Below, piece after piece: positions 57,311-64,000 of a stretch of DNA of 64,000 nucleotides. Source of the stretch: Vanessa cardui. Lineage: Eukaryota > Arthropoda > Insecta > Lepidoptera > Nymphalidae. The stretch spans positions 11,671,814 to 11,735,813 of the forward strand of contig NC_061138.1 in assembly GCF_905220365.1 (NCBI RefSeq), read 5' to 3'. The stretch's first letter is position 1, and the number at the start of each line of letters is the position of its first letter. The translations under genes were made by a program, and so were the position numbers. The notes under the pieces are model-generated. The model saw only the letters and a list, made by a program, of their open reading frames with translations. It did not search any database and had not been told where the DNA came from.

Positions 57311-58640
57311 GTATAGATTGACGTATTGAATAATTCTTTATTGCTACATACTTCTTTACAATATTAATCTCTCCATCCGGCTTTTGAATCTGAGCCTATT
57401 TAATCCATTCATTCAAAATTAAAAAGTGAAGCATAGTATATTACAACGTGTTGGACACTTCATTTTAAATTTAGAGTTTAATAATCTTTCCAGCTGCCGA
57501 GTTCAAGAGTAGACTCAGTTAGAGTTTCCCTTTGACAAGATCCATTTTATTGTTAACTACTGGCAACAGTAGTTAAAGTTAGGAATCTCGTATAAATGAA
57601 GTATAAAACTCTTGCTAGAATAATTATTAAATCTGAAAAAATAATATATTTTATAACAACATTCGTGCAGACATTTTAAATTAGTGATAACGTCATATGT
57701 GTAAATGGTAAAGATATAGCTTGCAATGGTTTTTAATAGTTTGTTTTTTTTTTTCAGAAATAAAATATTTTAATAAAAGTTTAAAGTGTAAGTGGTAGAT
57801 AGGGATATTTCCAGAAAACCTTTAGACTATAAAAAAGTATAATATCAATTTATAAATCCTTATTGCAATAATATAAAGTTTAAAAATAAAAAGTAACAAA
57901 ACTTCCAAAAAAATTTAAGAATAATACTACTACTATTAGTAAATCCTAATTGAAGAATGCGAATTCCGAATCCAGTTAATCACTGCTTCATTTTCATATA
58001 ATTCAAATCGTAGTGAAGGGAAGTATAGGAAAGAAAATGCAAAATACGATACCACGTATCTCCAATGCGTTAAACCAGTGTGGCGGCATAACATCCCACC
58101 TCCAGAAAAAGGTTTTAACCCAGCAGTAAAACATTTACGGGCTGTATACCTTTTGTCCTTTACCTTAGAATGCTTCTACAAATAATAAAATGGAGCCGTC
58201 TAAAAAGTGACGTGTGCTATTTGTAGAGTCAATTAAATCATAACTACTTAGTAACACCAGGTATTGTACTATCAGCTTTGTTTATTTTTTGACAGTGTTA
58301 GATATACCTACTTTATTTGTTCAATTGTTATAGTTAATTTCGTGTCCCAAAGGTTGCCAAGAAGAGATCGCTATAGCAACGCCATCTTAGACCGCTTTTC
58401 ATCCAACTTTATCTTGTGCTTATGAAATTAATCCTAACTAATATTGTAAATGGTAAAGTGATTTTGTTTGTTTATTATCGTTTTTTCACGACCGACGATT
58501 ATGACATTTTTTTGCACATCAGGGGTCAAAAAAGAACATAGGGTACTTAACACCTGTCTCATATCGTGAGGAGAAACCATGGGTGGAAAGTAATAAATAA
58601 GCAATATTGTCCATATACATTTATTATATTATCCGGGTAG
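57311..58640. other. Intergenic with SINE and D4 scraps
   Basis: 58065-58150 is a Metulj-like 3' scrap (AACCCAGCAGTAAAACATTT). 58440-58570 is a diverged D4 (TTTTTTCACGACCGACGATT). No gene. Confidence 0.4.
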
Positions 58641-58940
58641 GCATATAACTCCACACCACCTGATGGTAAGTGAAAATGGAGTCCAAACACGAAGACGTCT
58701 AGTACTCACAGCAAGAATGAGCTGCACTAGTCACCCTCGCCAAGCCGGCCCGCAAGATGCATCTTCACGCCTCGTTTGATGGCACACAGGTTATAAGAGG
58801 AGGGGAACACGTGTGCTGGTAAAGAGTTCCATTTTTGGACGGTGCGACAAAGAAAAGAGTTGCCAAATTTATTTGTGCGCGTTGGGATAGACACAGTATA
58901 TATGAGATTCAACGTTCGGACGTCTTAGACGGAGGTTGTG
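58641..58940 (-). pseudogene. LINE C-terminal remnant with R290-like tail
   Basis: Minus-strand frame 58727-58912 encodes SIPTRTNKFGNSFLCRTVQK, then WNSLPAHVFPSSYNL and FKRGV-like sequence (IKRGVKMHL). This is the WNxLP / FP..YN / FKRxV terminus of insect non-LTR retrotransposon RT proteins. Downstream on the minus strand comes TCACTTACCATCAGGTGGTG, which resembles the end of the R290 repeat. The catalytic domains are absent. It lies just before the R1 element at 59 kb and is unrelated to it. Confidence 0.72.
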
Positions 58941-59220
58941 TTGAATATTGCTTGTTATTAAATATTATTGATTAAAATAATATTACGACTTGAGGAATTT
59001 AAACGACATCTGGCTTGAAAACTGGTTTTCGTTATCTCTGACGTCACATCTCGACTATTTGCTTTGTTTATCGGACACTTGTTTTGCTTACGGATTGGTT
59101 TTGTTGTTGTTAAGTGGTCTTTTTAGACCATATTTATTGTTACAGATTTATGCATTTATATTGATATAAATACATATATTGTTTGTTTCGTTGTTTTTTT
59201 TATGTTGTTTGTTCTTGGCG

Positions 59221-61110
59221 ATGGAAGTCGATACTGAATTATCGTCCGATGCCCTAATTCGCCGAAAAAGGCCATATGAGGGCCTTGTTATTTTTAACTC
59301 CGATTCCGATACGGAGACGGAGATGAGGATGGCTGCAAAAAGCAAGCCTGCTATTCGCGGCAAAACTGCTAAAGGTCGTGGAAGTGGTCTTGCTCGGGCT
59401 AAGGCTGAGCTGAAGGCCAAGGCCAATGAGGCTAGAGAGGAGGCCTTCGAACGATCGCTTCGTAGTCGAGCGTTTCGAAAGGAACCTCCTCAGGCTGTCT
59501 TGGACTCCGAGGAATCTTCTTCCTCGGATGTCCACACCAAGGATCCTACAAAAATGGGCGCCGAGGAACTTCGCGCACAGGCTGGTCGAAGCGCAGCCCT
59601 CATTTTGGAGGTGGCACAAAAGTCCTCCAACTTAAAAGGAGGATTTGGCAAAAAGCTGAAGGAGTCGGCGGCTGCACTACAGGCCATTGTAGATGCCTTA
59701 GCGTCTCGGACGGAAGCCGAGGAGACTCGAAAGCTCCGCGCTGATAATGGACGCCTGCGCAAAGAGGTGGATAGCCTCAAGGCCGAGGTGAAGGCTCACC
59801 GTCGCGATTTTGCGGAGATGCGGTCCAAGGTCGCTGTGGTCAGTGAGGCATCCACCAGCTCTGCACAGGATGCTATGGCGGTGGAGAATATAAAAGCCTC
59901 AATTATATCGTCGATAGGCGTTATGATTAACGCCCGATTTGCCGAATTGGAGGAACGCCTTCCTCCGGCTAAAATACAGCGCCCACCATTAGCTGCTGAT
60001 AAGAGGCGGGAATCAGCACAGCAAATTGCTGTGTCCCGAGCGCAGGCAGTCAACTCGGCTCCACCGCTGACTTCTGCACCCCTACCCAAGCGGGTTCCAC
60101 CAGCTGCCCCACCGGCACCTGTTGCTGGCTGTTCAAGCGCCTCGCTCGAGTCGGAGACAATTCCGCCTCAGGTGGTCCAGGAAATGTCCTGGTCCACTGT
60201 AGTAAAAAAGGGGAAGAAGGGGAAACAGGCTCACTCTCCGGCTGGAACAAATGCCACGGTGGCGAACACGGTGCTTAAGACACCTCAAGCGGCCAAGCCT
60301 AAGCTGACTGCTCCTCGTACAGCTGCAGTAGTGGTTACGCTGCAGCCAGAAGCGGAGCAGAAAGGTGTCACATATGCTCAGGTCTTGGAGCGCGCTGAGC
60401 AAGGCATTAAGCTGCAAGAACTCGGCATCAATGGAGGTCTAAAAGTCCGACGCTCCGCGACGGGAGCCAGGGTGCTGGAGCTGCCAAGAGCACAGTTGAA
60501 CCAGGCAGAAAAACTAGCCGATAAGCTCCGCACAGTGTTGGATGGGGTGGCCAGCGTCGTTCATCCCGTAAAAAAAGTGGACATTAAGGTGACGGGGCTA
60601 GATGACTCCGTCACCAAAGATAAGATTATCGCCGCAGTCGCCCGCGAGGGGCATTGCGCCATTGAAGACCTAAGATGTGGAGAAATTGCGCGTGGGCCCG
60701 GTTACATGGGTATGGTCCGCGTGACATGTCCAATAGCTGCGGCGAAGAAACTGTCTGACGCCGGTCGTCTCTTGGTTGGGTGGAGCTCGGCCAGGGTATG
60801 CGTGCTAGAGCAGCGCCCTTTGCGCTGCTACAAGTGCATGGGCCTTGGCCATACAAGGATATTATGCCCATTCAATGCGGATCGAGGGAGCCTTTGCTTC
60901 CGGTGCGGCGTTGAAGGTCATAAATCGGCTGAATGCACCGGGAAGCTGCGCTGCGCGGTGTGCGCAGAAGCCGGAAAGCCCTCCGGGCACGTGATGGGGT
61001 CGAAAGAATGTAACCCCCCCATCACGAAAGGTAAGGTGGTCCTCGCTACCCAGACCACCAACAACGTCGGACGGCGCCAGGCCGAGGAGGAAGCTGCAAT
61101 GTCAACATGA
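59221..61110 (+). CDS. R1-clade ORF1, gag-like RNA-binding protein
   Basis: 629 residues from the ATG at 59221 (MEVDTELSSD). An upstream in-frame ATG at 59179 would add a hydrophobic leader (MFVSLFFLCCLF) that does not fit an RNA-binding protein, so I prefer the second. The N-terminal ~110 residues are charged and low-complexity; a coiled-coil-like stretch follows at about 165-210 (RTEAEETRKLRADNGRLRKE). A Pro/Ala linker runs at about 265-320. A conserved domain lies at about 440-520 (ELPRAQLNQAEKLADKLR, VKVTGLDD-like). Three zinc knuckles start at residue 536: CYKCMGLGHTRILC, CFRCGVEGHKSAEC and CAVCAEAGKPSGHVMGSKEC. It packages element RNA. Its stop overlaps the ORF2 start (ATGA). Confidence 0.93.
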   Translation: MEVDTELSSDALIRRKRPYEGLVIFNSDSDTETEMRMAAKSKPAIRGKTAKGRGSGLARAKAELKAKANEAREEAFERSLRSRAFRKEPPQAVLDSEESSSSDVHTKDPTKMGAEELRAQAGRSAALILEVAQKSSNLKGGFGKKLKESAAALQAIVDALASRTEAEETRKLRADNGRLRKEVDSLKAEVKAHRRDFAEMRSKVAVVSEASTSSAQDAMAVENIKASIISSIGVMINARFAELEERLPPAKIQRPPLAADKRRESAQQIAVSRAQAVNSAPPLTSAPLPKRVPPAAPPAPVAGCSSASLESETIPPQVVQEMSWSTVVKKGKKGKQAHSPAGTNATVANTVLKTPQAAKPKLTAPRTAAVVVTLQPEAEQKGVTYAQVLERAEQGIKLQELGINGGLKVRRSATGARVLELPRAQLNQAEKLADKLRTVLDGVASVVHPVKKVDIKVTGLDDSVTKDKIIAAVAREGHCAIEDLRCGEIARGPGYMGMVRVTCPIAAAKKLSDAGRLLVGWSSARVCVLEQRPLRCYKCMGLGHTRILCPFNADRGSLCFRCGVEGHKSAECTGKLRCAVCAEAGKPSGHVMGSKECNPPITKGKVVLATQTTNNVGRRQAEEEAAMST

Positions 61111-64000
61111 GTACCGACTTCAGCTTCCTTCAGACTAATCTCAACCACTGCGCCGGGGCTCAGGATCTACTGCTGCAGTCCATGGCGGAGTGGGGGATTG
61201 ACCTGGCTGTGGCCTGCGAGCCCTATTACGTTCCTCCCTTAACTCATTGGGTAGGGGACGTGGACGGCACCGTGGCGGTCCTCGCGAGGAGTGGAACGGG
61301 GCCCCCCCTCTCACTCATCGAGAGGGGCTCGGGCTACGTAGTGGTGGGATGGGGGAAGTACGTCATCGTCGGTACGTACTTCTCCCCTAACCGCAGCCTG
61401 GCTGAGTTCGAGACATATCTCGGCTTTGTCAGAGCTGCGGTGGCCAGGCAGTCACCGAAACCAACACTGGTTCTCGGTGACTTAAATGCGAAATCGCGTG
61501 CCTGGGGCAACCCCGCCACGAATCCGCGAGGGAGGGCCGTTCAAGTGTGGGCCCTGCTCTCCAACCTGTCCCTTCTCAACAGGGGGCAGGTTCACACCTG
61601 CGTTCGCCAACAGGGGGGTTCCGTGGTGGACGTATCGTTTGCCACCCCTGTGGTGGCTCGCATAGTGCGGAACTGGAGAGTAGAGGAGGAGGCGGAGACT
61701 CTATCGGATCACCGCTACATCCGATTTGAGATCTCCACCTCTCGCAGGCCGGCGGAACCCCAGAGGGTGCCGACCACGCTGCCGAGATGGTCTCTCGGCC
61801 AGGTCGATCGAGAGCTGGTCAAGGAGGCCGCCATCGTGCAGCGGTGGGGTTCCACAGGAAGGAGGGAGGGCGCAAACGCAGAGGAACTGGCGGGCCGTAT
61901 GCGCAGTTCACTCAAGAAGATCTGTGATGCGGCCATGCCTCGGACCCGGCGCAGAGTAAAGCGCCGGCACGTCTATTGGTGGTCGCCCGAAATCGCCGAC
62001 CTTCGGGCGACGTGCTGCCGGGCGCGGAGGGCCTATGTCCGCTGTCGAAGGCGCAACGGCCTTGACACGGATCTGGAGGGACAGTTGCTAGACATTTATC
62101 GCCAGTTGAAAAAAGATCTACAGCTGGCGATAAGGAAGGCTAAAGAGGAGGCCAGGGAGGAGCTTCTGGCGGGTCTCAATCGAGACCCGTGGGGGCGTCC
62201 GTACCGCGGTGTGCGCGGGAAGTTCCGCACCCAAGGCGCCCCTCTCACCGAGACGCTGCCGCCGGAACTCCTTCTGCGCCTGGTCGGGGAACTGTTTCCC
62301 CACCCAGGCGAGCATGTCCCTCCACAGATGGCCCCCAGCTCCGTGACCGAAGACGCAGTGGCTTCACCATTGATCACGGAGCGGGAAATGGAGATGGCCC
62401 TCGGTCGCTTGAAGGCCAAGAAGACGGCGCCGGGTCCGGACGGGGTTCCTGGGCGTGTTCTATGCGACGCCCTGGAATACCTAGGTGCAAGGCTTCGGGA
62501 GCTGTTTGACGAGTGTCTGTGCAGTGGACAGTTTCCGAAGCCTTGGAAAGAAGGGAAGTTGGTCCTGTTGCCGAAGGAAGGTCGGCCGTTGGATTCCCCT
62601 TCGGCATACAGGCCAATCGTGCTGCTGAACGGGACTGGAAAACTCTTCGAGAAGATCCTCGCAGCCCGTCTCGTTCAGCACCTCGAGGAGGTCGGTCCGG
62701 GTCTCTCGCAGGCTCAGTACGGGTTCAGGGCAGGCCGGTCGACGGTCGACGCCCTGGACGCCCTGAAGACTCGGACCACGGAAGCGGTGGCCCAGGGGCA
62801 AGTCGTCTTGGCGGTTTCGCTCGACGTGGCTAACGCCTTCAACAGTCTCCCCTTTGAGACTATACGGGAGGCACTTCGATACCATGAGGTGCCGTCCTAT
62901 CTCAGGAGGCTGTTGGAGGCGTACCTCCAGGACAGGGAGATCCTCTGGGCGGGGGTCGATGGGAGGCTCATCCGGCATCGAGTGAGCTGCGGCGTTCCAC
63001 AGGGGTCGGTTCTCGGCCCAATTCTGTGGAATGTCGGTTTCGACTGGCTCCTGCGGGCTCCCGTCCTTCCCGGGATGGGGGTGTTGTGTTACGCTGACGA
63101 CACCCTCGTCACGGCGATTGGGCGGGACTTCCGGGAGGCGGCTCGCCTCGCCGAAGTCGGAACGGCTCTCACCGTGGACCGCATGGAAATGCTGGGCTTG
63201 AGGGTCTCCATATCCAAAACGGAGGCCCTCCTCTTCCACGGTCCACGGAAAGGACCCCCACGAGGTGCGAGTATCACCGTCCACGGGACGGTGATCAAGG
63301 TGCAGGCCCAGATGAAGTATCTGGGCCTGATCCTGGACGGTCGATGGAGCTTCGGGCAGCATTTTATCCAACTCGGCCCGAGGCTCATCAACGCCGCCGC
63401 CGCTCTTGGTCGCCTCCTTCCGAATGTGGGGGGGCCGGGGTCACTATGCCGGCGTCTCTATTCCGGCGTAGTGAGGTCGATGGCGCTTTACGGTGCCCCG
63501 ATCTGGATAGATGCCCTCACCACTAAAAATCGGGCCCTGCTGCGCAAGCCGCAGAGGGTCATAGCGGTGAGAGGCATCAGAGGGTACCGTACGGTGTCGT
63601 GGACTGCGGCGACACTTCTCGCGGGCGATCCGCCCTGGGAGCTCCAGGCGGAGGTGCTCGCGGAGGTGTACCGGTTCCGAGTCGAGGCGAGGGACCGCGG
63701 CGAACGTCCAGGGTCGGCGGAGATCGGGCGGATCAGGGCTCTAGCCCAGCAAGCCCTGATCGTCCGATGGCAGGAAGATCTGGGGTCACCCACGGCGGGC
63801 CTAGCGACAGTGGAGGCGATCCGTCCCCACTTGAGTCGCTGGGTCGAGAGGAAGTACGGCACACTGTCGTACAGAATGACGCAGGTACTTACTGGACACG
63901 GATGCTTCGGTAAGTACCTGCACGGGATAGCGCGGCGGGAGGAGTCACCCTGCTGCCACGAGTGTGGTGCGCCAGTGGATTCGGCGTACCACACCCTGTA
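61107..64000 (+). CDS. R1-clade ORF2, endonuclease and reverse transcriptase (3' end outside)
   Basis: Open for 964 codons to the last base, with no stop in the window. Residues 1-~215 are an APE-type endonuclease: FLQTNLNHC, AVACEPYYVP (catalytic Glu), GTYFSPNRSLAEF, VLGDLNAKSRAWG (Asp/Asn), TLSDHRYI (Ser-Asp-His). The RT region is about 430-700: KKTAPGPDGVPGRV, PSAYRPIVLLNGTGKLFEKI, YGFRAGRSTVDAL, VSLDVANAFNSLP, CGVPQGSVLGPILWN and the catalytic CYADDTLV. After a thumb-like region (KYLGLILDGRW, VRGIRGYRTVS) the C-terminal zinc motif CHECGAPVDSAYHTL begins. The protein nicks target DNA and reverse-transcribes the element RNA there. All catalytic motifs are intact. The start overlaps ORF1 by ATGA, suggesting termination-reinitiation. 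Confidence 0.95.
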   Translation, partial: MSTDFSFLQTNLNHCAGAQDLLLQSMAEWGIDLAVACEPYYVPPLTHWVGDVDGTVAVLARSGTGPPLSLIERGSGYVVVGWGKYVIVGTYFSPNRSLAEFETYLGFVRAAVARQSPKPTLVLGDLNAKSRAWGNPATNPRGRAVQVWALLSNLSLLNRGQVHTCVRQQGGSVVDVSFATPVVARIVRNWRVEEEAETLSDHRYIRFEISTSRRPAEPQRVPTTLPRWSLGQVDRELVKEAAIVQRWGSTGRREGANAEELAGRMRSSLKKICDAAMPRTRRRVKRRHVYWWSPEIADLRATCCRARRAYVRCRRRNGLDTDLEGQLLDIYRQLKKDLQLAIRKAKEEAREELLAGLNRDPWGRPYRGVRGKFRTQGAPLTETLPPELLLRLVGELFPHPGEHVPPQMAPSSVTEDAVASPLITEREMEMALGRLKAKKTAPGPDGVPGRVLCDALEYLGARLRELFDECLCSGQFPKPWKEGKLVLLPKEGRPLDSPSAYRPIVLLNGTGKLFEKILAARLVQHLEEVGPGLSQAQYGFRAGRSTVDALDALKTRTTEAVAQGQVVLAVSLDVANAFNSLPFETIREALRYHEVPSYLRRLLEAYLQDREILWAGVDGRLIRHRVSCGVPQGSVLGPILWNVGFDWLLRAPVLPGMGVLCYADDTLVTAIGRDFREAARLAEVGTALTVDRMEMLGLRVSISKTEALLFHGPRKGPPRGASITVHGTVIKVQAQMKYLGLILDGRWSFGQHFIQLGPRLINAAAALGRLLPNVGGPGSLCRRLYSGVVRSMALYGAPIWIDALTTKNRALLRKPQRVIAVRGIRGYRTVSWTAATLLAGDPPWELQAEVLAEVYRFRVEARDRGERPGSAEIGRIRALAQQALIVRWQEDLGSPTAGLATVEAIRPHLSRWVERKYGTLSYRMTQVLTGHGCFGKYLHGIARREESPCCHECGAPVDSAYHTL

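Larger units (their letters stand above)
58941..64000 (+). mobile_element. R1-clade LINE copy 3, apparently intact, runs off the window
   Basis: 5' UTR (start uncertain, somewhere between 58941 and ~59150), ORF1 59221-61110 and ORF2 from 61107 to the end, all open. GC content jumps from about 30% in the flank to about 60% inside ORF2 (by eye). The first ~235 bases of the truncated copy at 42387 match its last bases, so about 520 more bases of ORF2 and 3' UTR should follow beyond the window. There is no telomeric TTAGG at the visible edge, so TRAS/SART-type telomeric targeting is not indicated. Confidence 0.9.

Noticed and set aside
62481..63371. A 296-codon minus-strand ORF
   Set aside because: Antisense to ORF2 of the R1 element, which is open for 964 codons with all catalytic motifs; the antisense product has no recognisable motif.
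58941..64000. Telomere-targeted R1 relative (TRAS/SART type)
   Set aside because: No TTAGG repeats at the visible flank, and the sister copy at 42387 sits in ordinary AT-rich DNA.

Overview
The window reads as an AT-rich insect nuclear genome, most likely a butterfly or moth. The clues are long TE-filled introns, many copies of a tRNA-derived SINE resembling the Metulj family I know from Heliconius, Lepidoptera-type R1-, RTE- and Jockey/CR1-like LINEs, and a mariner transposon. The species cannot be named from the sequence alone. There are no bacterial features, no CRISPR array, and no rRNA or functional tRNA gene.

The only host gene I can support is the 3' part of an RGK (Rad/Gem/Kir) small GTPase on the + strand. 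It has three exons at 2663-2748, 16033-16222 and 18098-18375. Reading phases agree across both junctions and the protein ends in the RGK C-terminal signature. The 5' exons, including the P-loop, lie before the window. The 13.3 kb intron between the first two visible exons holds a broken LINE, several SINEs and LINE tails, and one repeat ends only about 42 nt before the second exon.

From about 18.4 to 59 kb the window is intergenic or unassignable AT-rich DNA populated by mobile elements: 3' tails of LINE-A; LINE-B (28.9-30.6 kb), split by a fold-back element; a long (TA)n tract (28.7 kb); a GC-rich R1-clade LINE with internal deletions (35.2-38.9 kb, minus); a 5'-truncated R1 copy with a 16-bp target duplication (42.4-43.1 kb); a mariner with an uninterrupted 347-residue transposase (45.3-46.6 kb); RTE-clade 3' remnants, one tandemly duplicated (47.1-48.0 kb); and a 122-bp TA-flanked MITE nested in an older repeat (53.6 kb).

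The right end (59.0-64.0 kb) holds an apparently intact R1-clade retrotransposon. ORF1 is a gag-like protein with three zinc knuckles. It overlaps ORF2 (endonuclease plus reverse transcriptase) by ATGA, and ORF2 stays open to the last base. The truncated copy at 42.4 kb supplies the family's 3' end.

I found no new multi-gene system. The most unusual items are a family of long fold-back elements with 12-13 bp target duplications, the probable shared tail between a roughly 290-bp repeat and LINE remnants, and the repeat placed against an RGK splice acceptor.
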